DNA of 64,000 nucleotides, from NCBI RefSeq assembly GCF_007830595.1, contig NZ_VLLD01000007.1; one strand, given 5' to 3'. Source of the DNA: Treponema_B putidum. GTDB lineage: Bacteria > Spirochaetota > Spirochaetia > Treponematales > Treponemataceae. The translations under genes and the position numbers were made by a program. Below, piece after piece: positions 1 through 7,403 of the stretch (position 1 is the first letter of the stretch; every line of letters starts with the position of its first letter). Below the pieces are notes generated by a model. The model ran no database searches, was not told the DNA's origin, and saw only the letters and a list, made by a program, of their open reading frames with translations.

Positions 1-320
1 CAGAACGTCGCGAGACAGTTCGGTCCCTATCTGCTATGGGCGTTGGATACGTGAGAGGAGCTGTTTTTAGTACGAGAGGACCGAAATGGACGAACCTCTG
101 GTGTACCGGTTATCCTGCCAAGGGTAATTGCCGGGTAGCTATCGTTCGGAAGGGATAACCGCTGAAGGCATCTAAGTGGGAAGCCCGCCTCAAGACTACG
201 TATCCCTGAGGGTTTAACCCTCCTAAAGACTCCTTGCACACTACAAGGTTGATAGGTTGGAGGTCTAAGCACAGTAATGTGTTAAGCCGACCAATACTAA
301 TAAGTCGTGAGGCTTGACCA
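1..320 (+). rRNA. 23S ribosomal RNA, 3' end (partial)
   Basis: The window opens inside the 23S gene. The sarcin-ricin segment is recognisable (AGTACGAGAGGACC at about 70-83), as is the conserved 3' terminal helix region (GACCAATACTAAT followed by GAGGCTTGACC near 310-320). The 16S gene and the rest of 23S lie outside the window. The 115-nt spacer from about 321 to 435 is AT-rich and holds no tRNA or ORF that I can see. The exact 3' end is uncertain by a few bases. Confidence 0.97.
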
Positions 321-435
321 TATTATTGTTTCTTTTTTCTATATATAAAAAATTAACCTTTTTTCTTCATTCTCTTACCTTATTCTTGCACTTAAAACTG
401 AAGATACGGTTTTAAGTCCTTAATTTGTTTTTTAT

Positions 436-549
436 TGCCAGGTGGCCATAGTGGAGAGGTAATACCCGTTCCCATCCCGAACACGGAAGTCAAGCTCTCT
501 TACGCCGATGATACTGCTGATCAAGTGGGAAAGTAGGATGCTGCCTGGC
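436..549 (+). rRNA. 5S ribosomal RNA
   Basis: The 5' GCCAGGTGGCC segment pairs with the 3' GGATGCTGCCTGGC segment to form the terminal helix. The internal CCCATCCCGAACACGGAAGTCAAG region is the highly conserved 5S loop B/C core. The gene lies directly downstream of 23S, as in a standard rRNA operon, and is followed at 550-557 by a T-run that probably serves in termination. Ends are set by the terminal helix and may be off by one or two bases. Confidence 0.97.
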
Positions 550-590
550 TTTTTTTTATTCCACCACCGGTTTATCGGATTGTCCATTCC

Positions 591-619
591 TTGATTATTT
601 AACTAAAAAATGTTAGGAT
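591..619 (+). promoter_or_regulatory. Candidate sigma-70 promoter for the DUF2339 gene
   Basis: TTGATT (591-596) and TAGGAT (614-619) are separated by 17 bp and lie about 30 bp upstream of the ATG at 652. GGAG near 640 serves as ribosome-binding site. The match is moderate (5/6 and 4/6), and it would give the gene a promoter independent of the rRNA operon. Confidence 0.45.
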
Positions 620-651
620 GTACCTCTTATGTTCAAAACCGGAGTTAAGTC

Positions 652-3225
652 ATGGTATTATTTTTGATTGTTCTAATTTGTATTATAATTTATATTATTT
701 TTTTTCCTATCAAAAATGCTGTTGAAATAAAAAAACAGAAAGAAGAAATTATTCTTTTAAAAACTAAACTTTCGGATTTGGAATTGAAATTTTCTAATGT
801 TTCTCCAGAGGTTGAGGTGCCTGATATTGCCTATGAAGAGGTTGGGTCTGTAACTGATGAAGCGAAGCCTGAAGTATGGATTAAGGCTGGAGAAGGTTTT
901 AAGAATGAAGAAAATGAAAATTATTCTTTTATTAAAGAATCTGCTACACCTGTAGATAAATCCTGTTCAAGCGAAAGTTCTACAAAAAAAGGAATTAAAG
1001 AAAAACATGCTGCTCTTTCTCCCTATTTTAAGAATTTATTTTCCATAGAGTCCATTATAAGTAAGCTGGGGATTATCCTGCTATTGATAGGCGTGGGCTT
1101 TATTTTTAAGTTAAGCTATGATAAAGGATATATAACAAAAGAGGTTGCTTTGGTTATAGGCGGCTTGATAGGTATCTGCCTTTGCTTTTTCGGTTTTAGG
1201 AGTGCGGCTAAGTCCCGCCTTCTTTTAAGTCAAGTTCTGTTTGGCGGAGGTATAGCCGTTTTTTATATCACCGTCTACGCTGCTTATTTGAGGTACGGTA
1301 TTTTAGGAGATTTTTCCGCCTTTGTATTTTTAAGTTTGATTACGGCTTTTTCTTACACCCTTTCAATTATGACCACCTCTTCATCAATAGCAATAATCGG
1401 CTTGCTTGGTTCCCTTATAATACCTTTTGCCGTAGATTTAGGCTTTTTAGGTTTGACAGGCTTCGGACTTTATGTATTTGCAGTTTCGGCTCTTTCATCG
1501 GCAGTTTACTTTTTTAAACGATGGAGGCTTTTGCAGTTTATCTCGCTGATTTCATTTTTAGGAATTTTAACCCGTCTTTTACTTGTCACGGTTTTGAATG
1601 TCGATGATGCGGTTCTGTTTTTCGGCCTTGTTCTTTTATTGATGGCCGTTCATATCATTCCCGATCTTTATTTTTATTTAAAGGATGATGAAAAGAAAAG
1701 GGATAAAATTCTGTCTCCTGCTTTTGCCGTTTTAAATTTGGGTTTTTCCTTATTTTTAACATATAAACTTTCTGTTTATAAATTTGCGCCTCAAAGTACG
1801 GCCTATCTTATTTTTTCATTTTTTTACATAGTTTTAGCCTATCTTGCTTTCCGAAAAAAAAGAATGGATAATTTGGGGATTATCTATCTTGCAGGGGCTT
1901 TGCTTTCTCTTTATGTAACGGTGGTGGACAGGTTTACCTATGATATTCAGCCCATCCTTGTATTAAGCATGGCCTTTTTAGGATTTTGGCTTTTCCGCAA
2001 AAAAGAAGAATTAAAAGTTTTTGTTTTGCTTCACCTTCTTTTTGCTGCAGCTTATATAATGGCGATAATTTCACTTGGGCGGGATTTTGACAATCTTACG
2101 CCGCTGTTCTTTTTCCTTCAAGGAGCTTTTTACCTTGTTCCGATGGGCTTATCGGTTTTTATACAAAAAGAAAAATTTAAAAAGGCTTATCAAGGATTTG
2201 TTTTTCAAGCCTATATTTTTATATTTTTGATCTTCAGTTTGTATAAACTTGATATAAAGAGGACGGAAATTTTTGCTCAAGGCCTTGTGCTCGTCCTCAT
2301 AGTTGTTTATAACCTTATGCATCATAAACTTAAAAAAGAATGGTTCTATGAGCGGGCTGTAGATGCGGGAATTTTTATTTTATTTTTATTTTCGTTTGCA
2401 GACACTTTAAATTGTTTTTTTAAATGGAACCGCTCTTATGTATATCTTTTTCTTGGAATTGAAGCGGCTCTAAGTTTTGCAGTTTACGGTTTTTCTCTAA
2501 TAAAAGAAAAAACTGAAAATGCCCGATTTTTTTACAGACTTTGCTTTTTTATTTTAATGTTGAAAATTATGCTTTTCGATTTTTCTATTGCGGCAGATCA
2601 ATTTAGATATGGAATTTTACTTTCGGGACTTTTTATTTTAGCCTTGGATAAATTTTATAAAAATAAGCTTAATAAAGATAAGGCAAGTTTAAATGTCGGC
2701 CGGATATTTTTGATTACCGTTGCATTTTTTTATTATGGGTTTATTTACAGCCGTATGCCGCATCAGGATGCAATCCTCATTAAAATCTTGAATATAGATG
2801 CTATTTCGGTTGTAATAAATATTGTCAATGCCCTTATATTGATTGCTTTTTTTAAGATATTAAAGCTGCCTCAAATTCTTTACTTTGCAGTTATAAGTAT
2901 TATCTTTGTTTTCTTGAGTTTTGTAGATATTTATCTCCCCGTAAAAAATGGAGGTATCTTAACCCTTCTTTGGGCTTTTTATTCCATAGCTTCATTTGTT
3001 TATTATTTACGGAAGGGAAGGGCTAAGATGGTTTATATTTCGCTTGGGCTGATAATATTTGTTGCGGCAAAGCTGATTATTGTTGACTTAAATACTTTGA
3101 ATATTTTATCGAAGGTTATCACTTCTTTGGTGTTTGGAGTTGCTCTTCTTTTATTGAGCTATGCAATTCAGCCCATGTTAAAAAAGTTTGGAAAAGTTGA
3201 AATTGGAAAAACCGAAGAAAAGTAG
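652..3225 (+). CDS. Polytopic membrane protein, DUF2339 family
   Basis: This 857-residue integral membrane protein has one N-terminal transmembrane segment (about 2-19). A charged, partly coiled stretch (about 24-125) follows, then roughly twenty hydrophobic segments to residue ~845. The order of a short N-terminal anchor, a hydrophilic linker and a very long multi-TM body fits the bacterial DUF2339 family of predicted membrane proteins, whose biochemical role is unknown. The short soluble tail ends in KVEIGKTEEK. It has its own candidate promoter and ends in a strong terminator hairpin shared with the convergent peptidase gene, so it is probably monocistronic. The family assignment is by architecture and recall, not a search. 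Confidence 0.7.
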   Translation: MVLFLIVLICIIIYIIFFPIKNAVEIKKQKEEIILLKTKLSDLELKFSNVSPEVEVPDIAYEEVGSVTDEAKPEVWIKAGEGFKNEENENYSFIKESATPVDKSCSSESSTKKGIKEKHAALSPYFKNLFSIESIISKLGIILLLIGVGFIFKLSYDKGYITKEVALVIGGLIGICLCFFGFRSAAKSRLLLSQVLFGGGIAVFYITVYAAYLRYGILGDFSAFVFLSLITAFSYTLSIMTTSSSIAIIGLLGSLIIPFAVDLGFLGLTGFGLYVFAVSALSSAVYFFKRWRLLQFISLISFLGILTRLLLVTVLNVDDAVLFFGLVLLLMAVHIIPDLYFYLKDDEKKRDKILSPAFAVLNLGFSLFLTYKLSVYKFAPQSTAYLIFSFFYIVLAYLAFRKKRMDNLGIIYLAGALLSLYVTVVDRFTYDIQPILVLSMAFLGFWLFRKKEELKVFVLLHLLFAAAYIMAIISLGRDFDNLTPLFFFLQGAFYLVPMGLSVFIQKEKFKKAYQGFVFQAYIFIFLIFSLYKLDIKRTEIFAQGLVLVLIVVYNLMHHKLKKEWFYERAVDAGIFILFLFSFADTLNCFFKWNRSYVYLFLGIEAALSFAVYGFSLIKEKTENARFFYRLCFFILMLKIMLFDFSIAADQFRYGILLSGLFILALDKFYKNKLNKDKASLNVGRIFLITVAFFYYGFIYSRMPHQDAILIKILNIDAISVVINIVNALILIAFFKILKLPQILYFAVISIIFVFLSFVDIYLPVKNGGILTLLWAFYSIASFVYYLRKGRAKMVYISLGLIIFVAAKLIIVDLNTLNILSKVITSLVFGVALLLLSYAIQPMLKKFGKVEIGKTEEK

Positions 3226-3257
3226 AGAGCCTTTAAAAAAGATTTAAAGGCTCTCTT
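3225..3257. terminator. Bidirectional terminator hairpin between convergent genes
   Basis: GAGAGCCTTTAAA (3225-3237) and TTTAAAGGCTCTC (3243-3255) form a perfect 13-bp stem with an AAAGA loop, overlapping the TAG stop of the DUF2339 gene. The A/T-rich base of the stem would allow termination from either direction, which suits the convergent arrangement with the prolyl oligopeptidase gene. Confidence 0.85.
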
Positions 3258-3260
3258 GGC

Positions 3261-3354
3261 CGATTTAGTAAAATCGGTTTAGTAAAACGATTTAGTAAAT
3301 CGGTTTAGTAAACCTGTTTAATAAAACCGATTTGGTTAAACCGTTTGATTAAAT
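3261..3354. repeat. Degenerate 13-14 bp tandem repeat (about 7 units)
   Basis: Units close to CGRTTTAGTAAAA begin at about 3261, 3274, 3288, 3301, 3314, 3328 and 3342. The last units run into the final codons of the minus-strand prolyl oligopeptidase gene (stop at 3336-3338), so the repeat contributes the C-terminal NQTV end. Neighbouring units can pair with each other because GATTT/AAATC and GGTTT/AAACC are complementary. Confidence 0.75.
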
Positions 3355-5384
3355 ATAAAGGCGTAGATATCGGCCGTTTCTTCTATTATTTTTGCAGTGG
3401 GTTTGCCTGCTCCGTGGCCTGCTTTTTCGGTTATACGGATGAGGATCGGGTTTTTTCCCTTGTAAGTGTCGTGCAAGGCTTGAGCATACTTAAAGGAGTG
3501 TGCAGGAACAACTCTGTCGTCATGGTCACCGGTACATATCATAATGGAAGGATAGTTTATCCCTTCTTTTACGTTATGGAGGGGCGAGTAGGCATAAAGA
3601 TATTCAAACATCTCCTTACTGTCCTCGCTGCTTCCGTATTCATCAACCCAAGCCCAACCTATGGTAAAATGCTGGTAGCGGAGCATATCCAAAACTCCAA
3701 CCTGAGGGATTGCAACGGCAAAAAGATCTGGGCGTTGGTTTGTTACGGCTCCTATTAAAAGGCCTCCGTTTGAGCCTCCTTGAATTGCAAGTTTTTTATT
3801 TGAGGTATATTTGTGCTCTATCAAATATTCCCCTGCTGCAATAAAATCGTCGAAAACATTTTGTTTTTTCATCTTTTTTCCGGCTGAGTGCCATGCTTCT
3901 CCGTATTCAAGACCGCCGCGTAAATTTACACAGGCGAAAATGCCTCCTTTTTCCAAAAAGGCCATTCTGGCTGCAGAAAAGGCTGGCGGAAGGGAAATAG
4001 CAAAGCCTCCGTACCCATACAGAATCGTTGGGTTATTTCCGTCGAGTTTAATATCTTTTTTTGAAACAATGTGCATAGGAATCTTTGTTCCGTCCTTGCT
4101 CTTAAAAAAGACTTGTTCGCATTTAAATTCTTCCGTGTCGATTGGAATTGCAGGAACAAAAAAATCGGTTAAAGTATTTGTTTTTATATCATATCGTATG
4201 ATTTTGTTGGGAGTTGTATAAGAGGTAAAATTGAAAAATAAAGAGTCTTCATTTTTTCGTGTTCCTGAAAAGGTGATGCTTCCATTTGCAGGCAGATTTA
4301 TTTTTGTGCTGTTTTTTCCGTCAAGATCACTGATAAAGGCTTCATCCTGAACATCCCGCAAGTAAACCGTAAGGATTTTCCCGCCGCAAAGGGCTGCACT
4401 TGATAAAAGACAGTCTTTTTGCGGTATTACTTCTTCGATGGCTGCTTCACTTATATTGTTTAAAGATGTCTTTACAATTCGGTAAAATGGGGCTTCTTTA
4501 TTGGTTGATAAATATAAAAAGCCCTTTTCCGTTTCAAGAGGGTAGATGCTGTCATTAAAATTTTTATTGTATTGTTTAAAACAGTGTGAAGATTTGGGGA
4601 GCCCTTCGCTTAAGTCCGCAACAAAAAGCATGTTGCCCTCACTTCCGGCTTCAAAAGCCGTGATAAGGAGGGTCTTCTCATCTTCAGTTGTGCTTGCAGT
4701 AAAAGAACGCAAGGGATGATCCTTGTCCTCAAAGATAAGGATATCTTCATTTTCGCTTGTGCCAAGTTTATGATACTTGAGTTTTTGAAACTCATTTTTT
4801 TCGGTTAAAGCCTTTCCCTTATCGGGAGCATCATAGGAGCTGTAAAAAAAGCCGTCCTTATACCATGCTATATTGGAAAATTTTACCCAATGTATGTGCT
4901 CTTTGGTATCGGTCTTTTTTTCGGCATCAAAGACGAAGATTTCTTCCCAGTCGGAGCCGCTTCCTGAGACGGAATAGGCCATGTATTTTCCATCCTTAGA
5001 AAAAGCTATGTTTTTTAAAGCTGTAGTTCCGTCCGAACTTAGCTTATTCGGATCGAAAAAAACTTCAGGAGAGCTTTCCGCTTTTGTATTTCCGCTTTGG
5101 CGGTACATAATGCTTTGATTTTGTAAGCCTTCCGTTCTAAAAAAATAATAAAAGTCTCCTGCCTTAAAAAGACCTGAGCGTTTTTCATAATCCCAAATTT
5201 CCTCGAGCCGTTTTTTTAGCTCGCCTCTGAAAGAGATTTTGGATAAAAAATCTTCGGTTTTTTTGTTTTCTTCTTTTACCCAGTCTATGACTTCAGGGGC
5301 ATTATCATCTTCAAGCCATCGGTACGGATCAGGAACGATAGTTCCAAAATAATTATCATAAACATCGGATTTTTTGTATTGCAT
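3336..5384 (-). CDS. Prolyl oligopeptidase (peptidase family S9A)
   Basis: This 682-residue serine peptidase would cleave short peptides after proline. The N-terminal two thirds fit the beta-propeller lid, beginning with the family-typical DPYRWLEDDNAPEV. The C-terminal alpha/beta-hydrolase domain carries the nucleophile motif GGSNGG (Ser538 by codon count). The Asp-containing GDHDDRVVPAHS motif and the His of AGHGAG follow in the expected order, so the triad is intact. No signal peptide is present, so it should be cytoplasmic or exported by another route. Its promoter is at 5572-5600, but a 153-bp multi-hairpin element separates promoter and start codon. The ribosome-binding site AGGAG lies at the very end of that element. 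Confidence 0.93.
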   Translation of the reverse strand: MQYKKSDVYDNYFGTIVPDPYRWLEDDNAPEVIDWVKEENKKTEDFLSKISFRGELKKRLEEIWDYEKRSGLFKAGDFYYFFRTEGLQNQSIMYRQSGNTKAESSPEVFFDPNKLSSDGTTALKNIAFSKDGKYMAYSVSGSGSDWEEIFVFDAEKKTDTKEHIHWVKFSNIAWYKDGFFYSSYDAPDKGKALTEKNEFQKLKYHKLGTSENEDILIFEDKDHPLRSFTASTTEDEKTLLITAFEAGSEGNMLFVADLSEGLPKSSHCFKQYNKNFNDSIYPLETEKGFLYLSTNKEAPFYRIVKTSLNNISEAAIEEVIPQKDCLLSSAALCGGKILTVYLRDVQDEAFISDLDGKNSTKINLPANGSITFSGTRKNEDSLFFNFTSYTTPNKIIRYDIKTNTLTDFFVPAIPIDTEEFKCEQVFFKSKDGTKIPMHIVSKKDIKLDGNNPTILYGYGGFAISLPPAFSAARMAFLEKGGIFACVNLRGGLEYGEAWHSAGKKMKKQNVFDDFIAAGEYLIEHKYTSNKKLAIQGGSNGGLLIGAVTNQRPDLFAVAIPQVGVLDMLRYQHFTIGWAWVDEYGSSEDSKEMFEYLYAYSPLHNVKEGINYPSIMICTGDHDDRVVPAHSFKYAQALHDTYKGKNPILIRITEKAGHGAGKPTAKIIEETADIYAFIFNQTV

Positions 5385-5390
5385 CAGCTT

Positions 5391-5559
5391 CTCCTATAAA
5401 AACTTTTTGTAGGAAGCTTCAGCTTCCGAAAAAAGTTTTTTCAAGCGGTTTGTTTACAAACCGCATATAATAATGCGACGTTTTGTACCTTTGGTACAAA
5501 ACTCGGCAGATAAACAGCGAGGCACCATTTGTGGCGAACTGTTTATCACACCTCCTATA
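5391..5559 (-). repeat. Four-hairpin repeat element in the 5' leader, copy 1
   Basis: Read on the minus strand, four hairpins follow one another. I is closed by GATAAACAG/CTGTTTATC. II is TTTTGTACC-AAA-GGTACAAAA. III is GCGGTTTGT-AA-ACAAACCGC. IV has outer arms AAAAACTTTTT/AAAAAGTTTTT and inner arms GGAAGCT/AGCTTCC. The 153-bp unit (5399-5551) lies between two copies of TATAGGAG (5391-5398 and 5552-5559), which is the Shine-Dalgarno sequence of the downstream peptidase gene. A second copy lies before yidC at 38620-38792 in the same orientation relative to its gene. It may be a structured RNA regulator, a small mobile repeat, or both. Confidence 0.85.
5480..5549 (-). other. Possible leader ORF within the hairpin element, copy 1
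   Basis: On the minus strand AGGAGG (from 5556 down) is followed within 3 nt by a GTG and an open frame that reads INSSPQMVPRCLSAEF and continues across hairpins I-II, ending in TAA inside hairpin III. The copy before yidC has an equivalent frame starting with ATG and INSS. Conservation could simply follow from conserved stem DNA, so translation is only a possibility. Coordinates are approximate. Confidence 0.3.
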
Positions 5560-5571
5560 AAATATCGATAG

Positions 5572-5600
5572 ATAATAGAAGAAAGTTCGTTTTTATTCAA
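5572..5600 (-). promoter_or_regulatory. Sigma-70 promoter of the prolyl oligopeptidase gene
   Basis: On the minus strand TTGAAT (5600-5595) and TATTAT (5577-5572) are exactly 17 bp apart. The predicted start near 5565 lies just upstream of the first TATAGGAG copy. If the hairpin element were removed, the leader would be a normal one of about 25-30 nt. Confidence 0.65.
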
Positions 5601-5657
5601 GTAGTTTAAAAAATATTAAAAAATCGAAAAAAAATACACTTTTTTTAGATAACCCGC

Positions 5658-5685
5658 TTGACATTCTAAATTTTTATGATAAAAT
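5658..5685 (+). promoter_or_regulatory. Promoter of the division and wall (dcw) cluster
   Basis: TTGACA (5658-5663) is a perfect -35 hexamer. TAAAAT (5680-5685) is a 5/6 match to the -10 with a 16-bp spacer. It lies directly before mraZ, and the -10 merges with the first MraZ box. No other promoter is evident within the following 7.8 kb of tightly packed genes. Confidence 0.75.
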
Positions 5686-5719
5686 GGGTGTAGGTGGGAG
5701 AAAGTAGTAAAAAGTGGGT
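5685..5719 (+). promoter_or_regulatory. MraZ operator: TGGGN boxes with 10-bp period
   Basis: TGGGT (5685-5689), TGGGA (5695-5699) and TGGGT (5715-5719) fall on an exact 10-bp lattice. The fourth lattice position (5705-5709, TAGTA) is degenerate. MraZ family proteins are known to repress their own operon by binding TGGGN direct repeats spaced by 5 nt. The array covers the transcription start and runs into the first codons, so bound MraZ should block initiation. Confidence 0.8.
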
Positions 5720-5728
5720 AATTTTGCA

Positions 5729-6163
5729 ATGACCGGAGAATATAAGAATACTCTTGATGAAAAAGGAAGAATTATGTTTCCGGCTAAAATTCGTGCAGAA
5801 TTACCCGATTCAAATTTGGTTATTACAAGAGGTGTAGGTAACTGTCTTTGGATTTTTACTGCGGATAAATGGAAAAAGTTTTCGGATGAGATTATGAAGA
5901 AAACTTCTTTGTTTAAAGCACAATCTTTGTTGGTTATGAGGCGCTTAATTGCCCCTGCCCAAGAAATTGAGGTTGATAAAAACGGCCGTATATCTATTCC
6001 CCAGAGCCTCCGCGAGTGTGCAGGGCTCGAAAAAGACTGCATTATTTTAGGTCTCGGTAAATGCTGTGAATTGTGGGATCTAAAGCAATATGAAAAATAT
6101 TTAAAGGAGAGTGAGCCGGATTTTTCTGAAGCCGCAGAAGCTTTAGGGGAAATAGGTTTTTAG
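5729..6163 (+). CDS. mraZ: Transcriptional regulator MraZ
   Basis: This 144-residue protein has two swapped-hairpin AbrB-like halves: TGEYKNTLDEKGRIMFPAK at the N-terminus and EIEVDKNGRISIPQSLR in the second half, the duplicated MraZ signature. MraZ is a ring-forming DNA-binding repressor of the dcw cluster. I chose ATG 5729 because family members begin just before the GEY motif. An in-frame GTG at 5714 would add five residues (VGNFA) and lies within the operator. It is the first gene of the cluster and is followed 5 nt later by rsmH. Confidence 0.93.
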   Translation: MTGEYKNTLDEKGRIMFPAKIRAELPDSNLVITRGVGNCLWIFTADKWKKFSDEIMKKTSLFKAQSLLVMRRLIAPAQEIEVDKNGRISIPQSLRECAGLEKDCIILGLGKCCELWDLKQYEKYLKESEPDFSEAAEALGEIGF

Positions 6164-6168
6164 GTTTT

Positions 6169-7122
6169 ATGCAGCCAGTTCACAGATCGGTATTGCTTGA
6201 AGAATGTCTTGAATTATTAAAACCGAATGTTTCTGATAATCTTTTTGTAGACGGAACATTGGGCGAAGGAGGGCATACTGAAGCTTTTTTAAAAAGATAT
6301 CCTCAACTGAAGGTGATAGGTGTTGATGCCGATGCTTCTATTCAAGAGCGTGCAAAAGAAAGATTAAAAGCTTTTGGAGATCGTGTGAATTTTCACTTAG
6401 GCTGGTCAGATGAATTTTTTAAAAACTATCCTAAAGACTTTATTCCTCCCAATTTAATTCTTTTGGATTTGGGTATATCTATGTTTCACTATGTAAAATC
6501 GGGAAGGGGGTTTTCTTTTTCTTCTGACGAACCCTTGGATATGAGACTTAATCCTGAGCTTAGTGTAAGTGCCGCCGATATTGTCAATTCTTATAATGAA
6601 AAAGATTTGGCGGATTTGATTTTTAATTACGGCGAAGAACGTTATTCAAGGAAAATAGCTTCCCGTATAGTTGAACAAAGATCTGTGACTGCTTTTAGTA
6701 ATGCAAAAGAATTGGCTGATTGTATTTATAAGGCGGTTCCTCAAAACTACAGACATGGAAAAATTCATCCTGCGACAAAAACTTTTCAAGCTCTTAGAAT
6801 TGCAGTGAATGGAGAACTGGATAGACTTCCTCGTCTTTTGGAGGCGGCTTTTTCGGTTTTGGCTCCTAACGGACGGTTTGGAGTTATTACCTTTCATTCT
6901 CTTGAAGATAGAATTGTAAAGTTCTATTTTAAAGAACTGGGAAAAAACTGTACCTGTCCTGAAAATGTGCCGATATGTAAGTGCGGGGGCAGGCCTAAAG
7001 CTGAAATTTTAACAAAAAAAGCCGTTAAGGCTTCGGATGAAGAAATAAGATTGAATCCTCCCTCGCGAAGTGCCCGTCTTAGGGTTTTACGAAAAATTGA
7101 TTATAGGGAGATTCAAAAATGA
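6169..7122 (+). CDS. rsmH: 16S rRNA (cytosine-1402-N4)-methyltransferase RsmH
   Basis: This 317-residue AdoMet-dependent enzyme methylates C1402 in the P-site region of 16S rRNA. It begins with the family-typical HRSVLLEECLELL, followed by the AdoMet loop VDGTLGEGGHTEAF. Family blocks LDLGISMFHY, GRGFSF and the C-terminal ITFHSLEDRIVK then PPSRSARLRVLR follow. Length is normal for the family. It sits in its usual place after mraZ, and its stop overlaps the ftsL start (ATGA). Confidence 0.96.
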   Translation: MQPVHRSVLLEECLELLKPNVSDNLFVDGTLGEGGHTEAFLKRYPQLKVIGVDADASIQERAKERLKAFGDRVNFHLGWSDEFFKNYPKDFIPPNLILLDLGISMFHYVKSGRGFSFSSDEPLDMRLNPELSVSAADIVNSYNEKDLADLIFNYGEERYSRKIASRIVEQRSVTAFSNAKELADCIYKAVPQNYRHGKIHPATKTFQALRIAVNGELDRLPRLLEAAFSVLAPNGRFGVITFHSLEDRIVKFYFKELGKNCTCPENVPICKCGGRPKAEILTKKAVKASDEEIRLNPPSRSARLRVLRKIDYREIQK

Positions 7123-7403
7123 AAAAAATATTTGCAATCGTTTTAACTTTACTAATTCCTCTTTTATTGTTTTTGATTGTTTTGCAATCATCAAGATATG
7201 TAAGTGTTGAGAGGGAGTTGGCGGATTATAATAAAGAACAGGCTAGAATTGTAGAAGAAAATAAAAATAAAATTTCAGGAATTTCAATTTTATCAAAACC
7301 GGAGCGTATAGAAAAAATTGCCGTTGAAGAATTAAAAATGCGAAAGGCTTTGTCGGGCGAGATTTTGAGGGTTTCAATTTCAAAGGAGAATAAGGATGGA
7401 TAA
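7119..7403 (+). CDS. ftsL: Cell division protein FtsL (FtsL-like)
   Basis: This 94-residue bitopic membrane protein has a short cytoplasmic start (MKKIF), one transmembrane helix (about 4-24) and a periplasmic coiled-coil-like segment (about 25-94). Sequence identity in FtsL is always weak, so the call rests on size, topology, position after rsmH, and the YVSVERELADYNKEQ and SKPERIEKIAVEELKMR segments typical of the family. FtsL would join FtsQ in the septal complex that activates septal wall synthesis. It overlaps rsmH by 4 nt and murF by 8 nt. Confidence 0.8.
   Translation: MKKIFAIVLTLLIPLLLFLIVLQSSRYVSVERELADYNKEQARIVEENKNKISGISILSKPERIEKIAVEELKMRKALSGEILRVSISKENKDG

Noticed and set aside
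3345..4221. Two open frames of about 136 codons on the plus strand opposite the prolyl oligopeptidase gene
   Set aside because: They are shadows of the peptidase's catalytic domain, with no start signals.
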